From NCBI GenBank assembly GCA_013399015.1, contig VWZX01009108.1, forward strand, positions 3,154,822 through 3,218,821: DNA of 64,000 bases, in the 5' to 3' direction. Positions 39,292 through 51,662 of this stretch are shown here, piece by piece. Made by a program: the position numbers and the translations under genes. Each line of letters opens with the position of its first letter. Position 1 is the first letter of the stretch. This DNA is from Galbula dea (Eukaryota; Chordata; Aves; Piciformes; Galbulidae). Under the pieces are notes generated by a model. It made no database searches. It saw only the letters and a program-made list of their open reading frames with translations, and was not told where the DNA came from.

Positions 39292-41618
39292 TCTCATATC
39301 AGGGTCTAATACCTTTGCACTTACATAGAAGGGTCAAGATTTACTTGCAGACTTAGGTCTGTTCTAGATTAAAATTCCATGACCTACCAGGGTTCCTTTA
39401 AGAACTGGAGGTCTAAATGAATTAATTTAGCACTGTATAACTCATATAAATTGAGGCTTTTTATTCCCAACAGATGCACTATTAGGCACTCTGGGTTGTG
39501 CAAAGGGTTCAAACAATGAAAGAATGAAACCTTGCTCTCTGCAAAGCTTTCTTGTGTTTGTTTATCTCATTTCTGTACCTTGTGATAACACTTGGCTGGA
39601 GCCAAAATATACAGTTCTAACAGAATGCAGTTGGATGGGATACCAGTGCAAAATTGGCTTTGATAGCAGGATATTAGTAGATAAAGGGAATTTTCAGAGC
39701 TTTCTGTTAGCTAACCCTGCATATTGTGCCAGGGTGCTTTCTTCATTGAGTCATTAATCTCTAGCTGAGCTGATTACCTGGCAGTTCTCCTGTTCAGAAA
39801 CAAGAGTCATACTGAAAAGAGAGAGGGTGATACTGTATCTATTGAGAAGTTTGACCATGCTCTGTATCTCAGCTGCACACTGTAACACAACACCACATTG
39901 TTGTGGACAGAAATTAGATCTCAGTGTCTACCAGCAAGTGTGTATCATAATCCTCTGGAGGGTGAAGTAGATTGTGTTGGTTTCATCATAGAGTGTTCCT
40001 GAAGGAAAACTGCCAATTTCCAAAGTAAAACCTGTCATTCAGTATATTTAAAGGTGGTCAAAAGAGGGAAAGGAGGAGCTGCCCAAAGATATTATCCTAG
40101 ATTAGGATGGGGCAGCTGATTGAGCCTCAGCCATTTGTCTGATGAGAATCCTAGTCAGGCTCTTGGGGGCAAATGCAGCAAACTTCTGCTTGGTTTGAGT
40201 ATAGCAAAAAGGTTGTCTCTGTCTCACAGAGTAAAGCATGTCTCATGTGAGCCATTCCAAACTTATGAAGCAAAAAAGGTCATGTATCTTTTATTGCCTT
40301 ATGCCTGATTATGTTACAGAAAGTATAAGATGAGAAGCAAGTGGGCCTTCCAAAGGTTAGTGTAATTGTTGCTCTAGTGTTTTGGCATGGAAGAGATTAA
40401 AGAGTTGTTATTGTCTGGAAGTACTGAACCTGCAATTTTAAAGGAGCTTTGCAGGACTTGGATCAGTGGAGCAAGTGGTGGGACACAGTTGCTGTAAAAT
40501 CAGTGGAAATTCAAACTACTGTCAAAAGAGAGGGGTTTAGTACAATCCATATTCTGTCACTGGGCTAAATGGTGTATGAAGTAAGAGACAACAATGCAGT
40601 GGTACTGCTACAGTGAACACAACAGTGAAATAAAAGGAGGAAGAGATACCAGAATTACTGGGCTGAGAATAAGTGTAATAACTTTTTCCCAGAAAAAAAG
40701 AGAGAGATAAATTTGAGGTAAGTGTGTTTTTTTTCCTGAGATCAGAAGTTAATCAGTCAGAGTAATTTTGGAGGACATTTCTCCTTTCAAGTTATTTAGA
40801 GAGAAAAATGAGTCAGAAAAGTGAGGAAAATGTGATTCTAACTGTGTCTGTTGCTTTCTAACTAACCAGACTTTTAGTTAATTAAGTACTGTGAGGAGTG
40901 ATGCATCAAAAATAGATCCTAGTCAGACATAACTTGTACTCTTGCTACCAAACTTTTGAGTATGGCACTTGGTGCAACCATCCACTCTATGTATCTTTCA
41001 TGCAGGTTCTGTGTGTCTCACTCAAAGTATGAGGTTAAATGTATGTTGCATTTCCATCATTGAATAGCAATAATTAACTAAGGCAGGATTTGTAAGGAGG
41101 CAATGTCATTTCTTAGACCATCTGTTACAGACAGAGAGAGATGCTCTTTCAGGCACACAGTTCCTTCAGAGATCTTGACTCACTTAAATAACAACAGCTG
41201 CAAAATACTACAGCTACAGAAACTAGGGACTGTAAAATTCATCAAGTAGGAGAGTTAAACAGGAAAATAAAAAGATTTCTTAAGGTAAAACAGAAAATAT
41301 ATCCCACTGCCTGCTGACAGGAAAATTCTACCCCAAAGATTTAATCTTCCAGTAGAGGAACTCTCCTGTCTTGAGTTGTGCCCCATTCTGGCAGGTTTTA
41401 TTTCATGTTACTTGTTGCAAGATCAATTAGAAAAGTGCTTTCATAGGAGCTTCGTTATCTGCTAAGCTGGTTTGAAAACCTCCTCAATTAAGCACAAGTA
41501 ACCTCAGAACTTGCCAGTTAAGGTGTACAAGGTTACTTAACTTCCCAAATTTTCCCCCAGTTTCTATCCTGCCATGAGCAAATGCAGCCAACCAGACTGA
41601 GTTTGCTGCTTGACTAGG

Positions 41619-41664
41619 TTAAAAAAAACACCAAAAAATCCCAAAACCAAAAAAAAACCCCAAA
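41619..41664. repeat. A-rich tract with CCC/CCAAA interruptions
   Basis: Runs of six to nine A are broken by CC, CCC and CCCC (AAAAAAAACACC, AAAAAATCCCAAAACC, AAAAAAAAACCCCAAA). No retroposon body is recognisable beside it. Two similar tracts occur within the next 4.3 kb. Confidence 0.75.
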
Positions 41665-43074
41665 TTGTTCACATGTAGCATGTGCACACACAAATCTTCT
41701 GAAGAGGTCTACATGTCTGTGTTCAACACAAGACCACACCTTAGGAAATTTAGGAAGAGATCTTTCCATTCTTTAAGTGGATCATTTATATTTTCCATGT
41801 TCTACATTTTTTTTCAATTTGGATTTGAAGAAGGTAGAAGAACTTTGTATAAGTTCATTGTTTGAGACCAGTAAGGCACATGAATATTAAAGGAGAACTC
41901 CTGCATGGGAGGAAGATGGGGAATCAATGGTTTAATATTTATGCAAGACCATCTGGGTCCCTGTATATGGAACTGAAGTAATAGTCCTTCAACAGCAGGA
42001 TAAACTCCCTCTGAATTAGTTCATCTCTAACTGTGACTTGCATGAAATCCAGCTATTTAAAGTGCCAAAGCATAAACCAAATGTTCTAGTCTGAATTTTC
42101 TCCAAAAAACATTTGTCACCAGGGGAAGCCACACAACTTGCTCATCCATGCATATTTCCTCTTTAAAATAACACTAGTACCAATTTTTCAGTGAGCCTTT
42201 CAGGCTTTCTTCATCAGGCTCTAGAATCCATTGATAACTTCTTAGAAGCCAATCAAAGTTGGTTCAGCTTTCAGGCATTTCTTAAAGGCTGTTGCTGCTG
42301 CTTCACACCTCACATGCTCAGAAATTTGTCTTTTCTCCCCAGCTGTGTCAGTGAGGCTAATAAAAGATATCATCTGTCTCTACACATCCTGCCTTTCTGA
42401 TGTAAACTGCATCTTTTCTTGCTTGATAGCATCCTGTGAACTGCTGGTTACTCCAAGTTCAGAGTTTTTCTCTTGAGTACCCTGGCAAACCCAGTAATAA
42501 TGAGTAGCCAGGATTCTCCTCAGCTTCTCCTTAGGCAGAACAGTTCCACACATACTTCTTGCCCAGTGGTAAGTTCTTTCATTAGGAAGTGCTTGGTTTG
42601 TTTGTCCCTTTCTTTACAGTCAGAACAGAAAGTATTGACCATTCTGCTGAAGAAGTGCATGAACTTCTAAGATATAGAGCTGTGACTCAGCCAAAACCTG
42701 GTTTGGGCATTTTTATGTCTGCTTGTTAACTTTCCATGAAAATACAGATGATTGAAACTTTCCCTCCCAAAGCAGTGTTTGGTTTATGTACATATTTATG
42801 TTTGTCATTCCCTAAGGTAAAGATTTAAAAAGTTATTTCATTGTAATGAAGTCCTTCTAAATATTATTAAAATATGGACCTAAATAAATAGAGTTTTCAT
42901 TCCTGCACAGTCTGTGACCTCACACTACAAAGTTCTGTCTCTTTCAAGGTCACAGAAGTGCAGAATTCTCACTCCTGTTAATCTTTCAGGCTTGGATGAA
43001 GTAGAGGAGCAATAGGCACTGAGGAGCTTTCCAGAAGATAAGATCTGAGGCAATATAAACACATCCATTCCCTG

Positions 43075-43095
43075 ATTTGCATATCACAAACAATG
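43075..43095 (+). promoter_or_regulatory. Candidate POU octamer plus SOX motif pair
   Basis: A perfect octamer ATTTGCAT (43075-43082) is followed, six bases later, by AACAATG (43089-43095), which fits the SOX consensus (A/T)(A/T)CAA(A/T)G. Paired POU and SOX sites are a known architecture of neural and stem-cell enhancers, and TMEM132 genes are neural. Both motifs are short and could occur by chance, so this is only a candidate. Confidence 0.3.
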
Positions 43096-43633
43096 AGATA
43101 ATCTACATATCAGACTTTTCAGCCGACAGGTATTGTCTCAGATAATATAGTTATGGATCACACCAAATTAACACTGTGAGTTGAAGGAAATTTATTTGAT
43201 ATAAAACTATCCTATTACTATTAGTAATACTAGTGGGACAACTTCAGTCAGCTGTGGAGCCCTAAATAATATCATGAAGTCATGAGTTGTTAGAATTCAG
43301 TTTCAAGCTGATTACTCTGCATGAAAGACCAGAGTTACAACCTTCTGATGGTAAGGGAAAAGCACTGACTGAGATCTCTTAGGTGCCTACAGTTTCCATC
43401 ATGGCAGATTACAACCGTTTGGAAGAGGAGACCATTCCAGCCTTTAGATTTTTGGAGGATATAATTTCACTCAAGTTGGTGTCATTGCTCTGTATGTATG
43501 CTGGATGAACTCAGGAGCTTACATACCTGCTTGGAAATCGGCTGTGTCACATCCTGCAGGGAGCTGTGACTAGCAATGCAGATCGATTAACCTTATCTGT
43601 TGGGAATTGGCTTCTTTGTTGTCTGCCCATCAG

Positions 43634-43668
43634 GAAACAAAAGCAAAAAAAACCCCAAACCCAAAAAG
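43634..43668. repeat. A-rich tract with CCCC/CCC interruptions
   Basis: AAACAAAAGCAAAAAAAACC followed by CCAAACCCAAAAAG has the same make-up as the tract near 41.64 kb. No transposon is recognisable upstream. Confidence 0.7.
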
Positions 43669-45915
43669 CATGAAGTGTTGTTCATTGATCTTAAATTGGT
43701 CAGAAGATGCAGACCACATAAAGAATTGAAAATGGCTCAATTTAACAGTGCCTTTTTAAGTCCCAGTCATCATTTCTACAAGCCCTGCACTTTTGCCTCT
43801 AGCTTCTGTTTTCCTTTTCTTTCCTACAGTTGCATTTAGTCCTACCTTTTGCAGGAAATGAGAATGGATCAATAAGGCTATCTCAGCTGACTGGAATTAA
43901 TTTTTCCTTTGGATCAAGTTGGATGTCATTTTCTATGCAGCGCAAGAGAATTTATAATTTCCTCTCCCAGCATCCCTCATATCTGGCAATGCTGGTGAAT
44001 AGATTACTTGGAGATGTTTGAATTGCTGTGGATGAATGGGGTCAGCTAGCTTCCAGATATTTAAAGATCTCTGCCATATAGGAAACTTTTGGTTTTCTTT
44101 ACTTATTTTCCTGCCTGTAGTAGAGAGATATTAATATGAGGTTTTATGTATATGCTTCTCAGCCTTGACAGGAGGGAAATCCTGTAAACCAAATGAAAAA
44201 TTGCAGAAAAATGAGAATGTGCAGTGAGACAGCAAATGATTCAATTATTGGACACTTGGTGTTGTGGTAATACCTAAATGCTTCAGAGACAAGTCAGAAA
44301 CCTCTAGAAAATTCTCAGACTCTACAAGCCAAGCTGGTGGAAGTCAGGGTGTTATTCAAGGTGGAATGAAACTGAGCTCCATGAATGGGAAGGGAGGGGC
44401 AGCACAGCTGACACTGGGACATAGGATCACACTTTTGTCCTCACATAGGAGTCAGAGGGATTCAAGATCCACCCAGCCAGGCCATGCTCGATGCTGATCA
44501 CTTCTGCATGTTAGAAGAGGGCTGCTGTGGGCTCCTTCATCTGACAGCACTGCACAGTGCAGGGGTGCATGGAGACAGCCAACTGCTTCTACGCTGACTC
44601 TCAGCATTGCAAGTCACCCTGACTCAAGTCCACATTCTGCTGCAGATAATTTTGATCCTGGTTCATGGCACTGCATTGTGTTATGTGAAGTCTGGAGATT
44701 CTTTTGTTCTTGAGAAGTATTGAGCAAGATTTTGGGGCAGCTTTAAGTCTCATTTCAGGTGTGTGATACTGCTCCATCAGAAGACGACATCGTAAACAAC
44801 AGTTCATATTTGAAATGACAGCTGATTAAAATTCTGAATGTTAAACTTAACCACAAAGGCAATCTCACAGCTGCCACACATATGTGAGCAGAGACCATGC
44901 AGAGCCATAATAATGAGCCAGCAGAAACTGAGCTCTGGACTCAGATGATAGCACTTGAGAAGGACATTCCAGGGCTGCATATTCTGGTGCTGTAGTTGCT
45001 GAGGACTGTATTCACCGTATGTGCCCTCCTCTGCTGCCTTCACTGCCAGATCAGATGGAGAAGGGCAGAGAAGCAGGAGACCAATTTCAGAGGCTGATAA
45101 TCTGCAGAAGTTTGCAGCTGAAACAGAGCTGGGATTTAAAGGCAGAGAAGTTACTAATTGGTAAGACTGTAGCATGCATTAAGCTATGGGAGTTTGGGAA
45201 GACTTCACCCATGGCCAGCAATGGGAGGCAGATGCTCTGCCTGATTCTGAATCTCCTGCAGCATTGCAGTTCTGCTGGGAAGGATTTGAAAGAAATGTAA
45301 AGGGAGATGGAAGCAGATTGCTTGACTTTGTTTATAAGGTGCTGGCAGAGCTGGAAGGAAAACTGAATTCAGTAACTTTGATTGCTAAATGGTTCTCTCT
45401 CTTATGGAAGTTGATATGCTAGTTTTCTTCTAAACTGCTCTCATTAGCTTTAGCTAGCAATCAGTTGCCTTACCTGATAAACACAAGGCCAGGCACTGCC
45501 CAAACTTATTCAAGACAACAAGTTTACCCTAAAGAGTAAGTGTTCTCCACCTTCTCATGCTGTCACTTAAAATGATGACAGGCAGAAGAGTCTCTGCCAG
45601 AGCAGAGCAGGTATGTTTGCAAACACAGCAGCTGCTCAGCCAGCCTGAGCGTTAAGTGGGTTACTGAAAACCAGGAACAATTCCTCTTAACTGGCAGCTC
45701 CTAATGGTGGTTTTGATCTGTAAAGAGAGTTTAAATATTTGTAAGGAATACCTCATTCTTCACAATCAGGTGACATATTCACCTAGCACAATTATGAATA
45801 GTTTAAGCTGGACTCTAGTTAATGAGGTCCTGAGGTGCTCCAGCTTGGACAGTGAAACTATCTAGACAACAAGGAAATGCTTTACTCTAATGGAAGATAA
45901 TGAGTGAGCAGGGGA

Positions 45916-45934
45916 GAAAAAAACCAAACCACCA
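45916..45934. repeat. Short A-rich/ACCAAACC tract
   Basis: GAAAAAAACCAAACCACC is a short member of the same compositional class as the tracts at 41.6 and 43.6 kb. Confidence 0.5.
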
Positions 45935-46806
45935 GGACTTCTATGAGCCTCAGTGTTATAATGAGCTACCCCAAGCATTCAAAACCCAGGAACTTCTCAC
46001 CTTCAGTTTGCTATTAGATGCATGTTTGTCTTAGCCTGCTTTCAGTTTACAGTTCATCATCCAGCCAGACTCTCATCACCGAGAATGTTTGTCATAGGAT
46101 TCATTAGGAATCTGTGCTTCCAACTCAGTGGTTCTGTCTGAGGGAGATAAAACACTAAAACCTGGGACAGAGTTCAGTACAGTCCTGGGGAGAAAGCTAG
46201 CACCATGCTTCTGGCTCTTTCTCTTTCCCTACACAGCAACTCCTGTACAGACATGGGGAGCAGCAGTGGCCTTGGGGTTTCATCTGTCCATAATCTCAGT
46301 ATCAAAAGGGTACCAAGACCACACCAAAGCTTTGAGTGCTATCAAAACCTACTCTGTTAAGCTAAAGGAGCTGTATGCACAGGTCTTTTTGCAATGCCTG
46401 AGCTCTCCAGATTGATGCTGGTGAGGGAAGGGATTTCAGCAAGGAAACAAAAACAAAAGTAACACTGACATTAATTTTAATCAGGTCCTAGTCATCTGAT
46501 TTGTCCTCTGTATTTTTTTCCTAGCAAAGCTGATTGTCTTTCTGCAAGATTTGTTACCTCACAGAACAATAATACTGGCTGTAATGATGTAATTTATTGC
46601 TGCAATTTGCTTTTGGAAATCCTCTATTAATGAAAAATAGCAACAGCACAGTTTTATTAATTACAGTAGTTGAATATTGAATGCTGGCTGCTGCCATCAG
46701 GATTAGTGACTGTGCTGTATTCTGCTCTCCAAGGCCCTGTAGGACCAGAGCCATGCATGTTTTGGAGGCTGAGAAATGAGTGTTTTGATTAAACTAAATA
46801 AGTGTA

Positions 46807-46818
46807 AAAAAAAAAAAA
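46807..46818. repeat. Poly(A) run
   Basis: A run of 12 A in unique intron sequence. No associated element is seen. Confidence 0.8.
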
Positions 46819-48000
46819 GAAGTTCACTAGGGAGTTTGAGAAAATGATAGAGGGAAACATTAGCTTGTAAATTCAGTATTGAAAAACACACTAACTGCTC
46901 CACATAATGTGCTTATGTATGGCCTGGTTCTGCAGCATAGCCCATTTATCTGGTCCTAATACCCCCAAACTACTTCTGACAGTTCAGACCTTCAGGTTCA
47001 TTGTCGACTTTTTCTCTCAGTATGCCATTCCAGGGAGAGCTATGTTGTCTCTTTTATTTTCTTTCTTTACTGTGGATTTTTCCTACCTAGGAATAACACT
47101 TCTAGTTTTGTTTGCATAAACCAGATTTTACCAGGATGTAGCTAGGGAGAGAGCATGTGGACAAAATCACCTTGTGTGATTTAAAGGTGAATTCTCTTCC
47201 TTTTGTGGTCTAAAATAGTGCAGAACTGAGTGAAATCCAAAGGGCTTGCTTATAACCTCTTTGTGATCTTGAGTTCTCATTCTGGAGAGCTAACAGAAGG
47301 TAGAAGGCCTCCTGCTGCATATGTTATGTCAGCAGCAGAAACCAAAGTGATCAGTCTAAGACCTGGATGTACTTGGGAATCATTTTGTATAGGACACTAC
47401 ATGTCTGTGTGCCAATACCAAGAAGTTTTTATATGGCTTGAAGCTTCAGTCAAGCCAGCAGAGAAGACTATGTTTGAGATTCTGGATCTGGGACAAAATG
47501 TCAATTGCAAGCATTGAAAAGCAGTGAGTAACAGTGGAGGTGCCAGCTGGCATGAGGTATCCTGTGGCATATGTTTTAAGAATGCCTGGAAGCTTCAGGA
47601 GTGAGCTTGATGTGGTAATAAATAAGTCATTCGAGACTCTAATTCCTCCTCACTGCTCTTACCTCATTTTAATTATATGCTACTCATTAAGCACTGGGAG
47701 ACTCTGATAGGCAAAACCAGGAATTGTCTGATGACACTGGGAGCCACTTGTCTGGAGTTAGTTTCTGCCTCTTTTGGATCTTTGGCAACACTCAGGTCCA
47801 CAGAAGTTTACTCATCTTTAAAATGACACAGTAGTAAATATTTCCTATGTAACAAAGTAAGAATTTGGCTTGCAGGATCCTTCTATACTGCTGCTTCTTT
47901 ATCAAGGGAAATTCCCTGCTTAAACAGGAGTGCCAGTCCCCCCTGCCCAGTACTGGCCATGTTGTTCTGCTCCTGAAGAGTAAAAGTACAAGTGAAGGCA

Positions 48001-48105
48001 AGGTTTGTGGCTAGAGGTAATGTCTTTTATTAGGCCTTTTGACAGAGTTAGAAAAAACAGTCAAGCTTTCAAGCCCATGAATCTTCTTTTCAAGCCTCTT
48101 TCAGT
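48001..48105 (-). mobile_element. Ancient amniote interspersed repeat fragment (unnamed)
   Basis: Read on the minus strand, this stretch gives GAAGAAGATTCATGGGCTTG, then AAAGCTTGACTG, then a CTCTGTCAAAAGGCCTAATA block and AAAGACATTACCTCTAGCC. The order and wording resemble a repeat common in turtle, crocodile and bird genomes (GAAGAAGAGCTC..., GAAAGCTTGTCTCT, CCAATAAAAGATATTACCTC). I recognise the pattern but cannot name the family with certainty. The edges are approximate. Confidence 0.5.
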
Positions 48106-51100
48106 GTTGTAAGTTGCTGAGAGATGCTCAGATAGAGGCAATGGCCACTGTGCTTGCTCCAGGTTATACTAACAAATAAAATACTGCTTTAAACAAGTGG
48201 GTTTGATCCCTTTGTCCTTCATATCACTGATTTATTTGATGATCATAGCAACCTGCTTCAAGGAGGCTTCTCTAGCCATGGACCTCTAGCCAGCCAGCAT
48301 AGTCTTGCAAAGCAACCCCTGAAGGTAAACATGCTTTTGCTTGAGTAAGGAGGAATTAATTGCATCTGTGATTATACCTACTTGATATATGTACTCTGCC
48401 TCCTTCTACATACATGCTGTCTTTAGTTCCTCTATATCATAAGGCCAACCAGGCTATTAGACATGGCTGATCAGTAATGTAATTTTCCTGTGTCATTCTC
48501 TCATCTTTTTCAATACAGTAAGTTTCTGTGTCTGTACAGTATCTGCTCTTATTAATACAATAATCTTGTTCCTGCCCTCTATGTGCTTTGCTGATGTGGA
48601 CTTGCTATGAAGTCAATGAAATCAATACACTATTTGAAAAGGAAAAATAATCTCAGAGCAGGGACAGGAAATAACAATGACTATTTTCTGCATTTTGATT
48701 ACTTCTTTTCCATAGAAGGTTCATAAGAATCTCTATTGTGTTTTTGCTACAGCAAAAATAAGAAAAAAAGACATTTTGTCTTGCTGATTTCAATATAGAC
48801 TAAATTAAACTGAAATAATTTAGCAGAAGCTGTCTGCCATACTTCCAGTGTGGTTTAAATAGAGTTCTGGCATCTATGAACTTGAGCCAAGTGCTCGTAT
48901 GCCCTCCACAGCCAAAATCTGAGGACCTTAAGGAACTTGTAGAAGATGTATGCTGCCTATTAGAAGGAGAAAGTAACTCATTAATAATCCATGACATATT
49001 CATCTACACAAATAAAACAAGTTCACAACCTTCCACGGCAGCCATAAAAATCATCCATGTATCATGCAGTACCCCAGTTACTTAAACCACCAAATTGTCC
49101 TTGGGACTTCAAGTCTATAAAGCATTTAAAATTGCTTCACCCCAGCTCTAGAGTGCTTGCCACCTCCCACTGTGATCAGTGCTGTGCCATTCCCATGAAA
49201 CAATCAGGTTAGATAAGATTTTACCTTGATTTTCCAAACTGAATCCAAAACATTCAGCATCGCTGTGGCTTGTAGCTTTTTCCCAGAGCTGCAAATTGTG
49301 AATTGGATCTGTTGTGAAGTCTGTCTCCAAAAATGCCATTGGTTTTTTTGTCTGTAACTATGTGGATATCTTCAGTGTATAGTTTAATTTATCAAACTCC
49401 TTCCTTGACAGCTTTTCCTACTGCTGCAGAACAATACAGCACTACAAACTGAAGCAAATAAAAAGTGCACAGAAGTGTTTGTAAACATCAGGCCCTCCCT
49501 GTAAAGCTTCTCTAAGCTGTTCTTAACTCTCATCATTCAGAAAACACCTTAAGATTTCCATCTTTGCTGCCCAGCATGACTTTGTGCTCTTGTTGGATTC
49601 CATGTCTCTACAGGCTCCACCCATGCCAATGATGCTGCTGATTTCATATCAGCTACAGTGAAGGTTTGCAACCTGTTAAGGGGTAAACTCATAAGTCATT
49701 TCACTGTGATCCAGGTCATCACTAAGTGGTGGGAAACCCCTTGTATCTGTCATACCTGATTAGCATAACAGCCAAGTACATCAGTCAGTTTTTTCTGAGG
49801 AGTAGGATCCCAATCCTTCAGGTGGAAGTCAGTGGAGGTTTGTAGAAGTGCTTGGGTCTGGCTAAAGAAAAGCACATCAGGGAGGAGGACTCTTTAAGGG
49901 TTACTCCCTAATACTTGATAAGGTGGACCTTGGCTTTCCTGAAGGCACTGGCAAAATCACTTCATTTCAGTGAGAGTTTTGAAGAAATGTGTTACATATA
50001 AAATGAAAAGTACTGCCTCTATCTGCCTGGAATCAAGTATGTGTCTTCTATTAACATGGAATGCCTCTTAATCTTGTTTCCATTATAGTTGTGTATGTAT
50101 TTGGCTGCAGAGAGATTACTCACATATATCCATGTAGTGTGTAATTGTGTGTGCATCCATGCATGGGTCCAAATATGTTTGTGTATTTTCAGTCTGCAGC
50201 TGTCTATTGATTACAGCTATTACAGCAGTATTATTACAGATTTATAGCTAACCATATAACAGGGCTGCAGGTTTAATTGAAATGAACATGGGAAGAATTT
50301 CAACTTGCTAATGAAAATGGCTTTTTTACTAGCAGCCATAGTCCCATGGTCATCACAGAGCAGAGACAACACCAGAGCTGTCCTGGTTCTGCTTAATGGT
50401 GGAGCAAACCCAATTTAACTGGGGGTCCATTTCCAAATAACTTCTTTAAACTCACAAAAAAAAAAAGGGAAGTAAATGACTGACAGATCTTGAGCCCAGA
50501 AAACTCCCTTACATTGACAAATTTCACATATTAGTCTTTTTGCAACAAATGAGGGCTGTAAGCCATGAAATTATTTCAGTAAGAAAATATTATATAGCTC
50601 CAGCTATGGCTGCTTAAGCATCCATGAACTATTCCATTATAAGATCACCAGGTGGCTATTGCCTTTCTCTCCCATTCAGGCTTTACCACTATTCCCATTC
50701 CCATCTGTGATATACTTAATAGGACCATTCAGCAGTGGAGAAAACATGAGAGGTGTTCATCATAGCTGAGGGCTTTGTCAGACAATTATTCCTCAGATGT
50801 TTGAGTAAATGAAAAGCTATTTTTTGTGATTAGAAAAGATGGAATGTGTGGCAGTTTCTGAGGCCATTTTATTGGCACAGCTTTGGGTACCCACAACAAA
50901 TATTTATCCTTTCCTGGGAATGCTGTAAGTAGCTAGAGTCACTGAAATAATGCTTAGAATATGTTCCTCTCTGCTCTGTTTTCCAAGCACGTGGCTACTC
51001 TTCTAAGAATACTTGTTAGGGAAGAAATTGTCTGTATGAGTACAGATTGTAGATGTTGTCATGTGTCTACTCTAGATGAAATATGTATAATTTATGCACT

Positions 51101-51544
51101 GTGTAAATGTATAAAAACATAAGTTTTCAAGAGAACTTAGGACAGTTTATTGCTTGTACTCATCAGCTCTAAGTATTTGTAAATATATCCATAAGTAGCA
51201 ATACTCTGAAACAACCACAGGGATGGTTCTCAAGTGTGTCAGTCTCAGAATAAGGGCTTTTAACCTGTCACTTTGCAGCTTTTCATCTGTTTGCATTTTC
51301 TATGCTCAAAATAACCCAAACTGATGCTGGAGTTGGAATATCTCAAGTAATCACTCACATTTCAACCCAAAATTAGGGTTTTTTTCTCTCTAGATAATGT
51401 GTTTCCTTTGTAAGTGCTCTCATTTCTAAGCCAATTTGGCAAAGTACTGAAAGTGAGGGATGAAATTTCACAAAGAGCAGGTAGTTTCCTGTGCTACATA
51501 TACACCTTGTTTTAAAAAGTCTGGGGTTTGTCTCTTTTATGTCT

Positions 51545-51662
51545 AACTATAGAAAAATAAAATGTGGGCTTCTGCTTCCCATCTTCTCTCACCTTTATGT
51601 CCTTATTCTTTATTTTAAGTGATTATAGGAAGATTAAATGTGAGCTGCTGCTTCCCAGCTCC
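51545..51662 (+). repeat. Imperfect 75-bp tandem duplication
   Basis: The segment 51545-51587 (AAATGTGGGCTTCTGCTTCCC core) is repeated at 51620-51662 (AAATGTGAGCTGCTGCTTCCC core), a spacing of about 75 bp. About three quarters of the 43 aligned bases match. The sequence following each copy (TGTCCTT...) is also similar, so the repeat unit is probably the full 75 bp. It is likely an old local duplication. Confidence 0.7.

Noticed and set aside
47730..47850. Possible further MIR fragment (TTTACTCATCTTTAAAATGACA)
   Set aside because: Only one short block resembles MIR; the expected upstream TTGGGCAAGTCAC block is absent.
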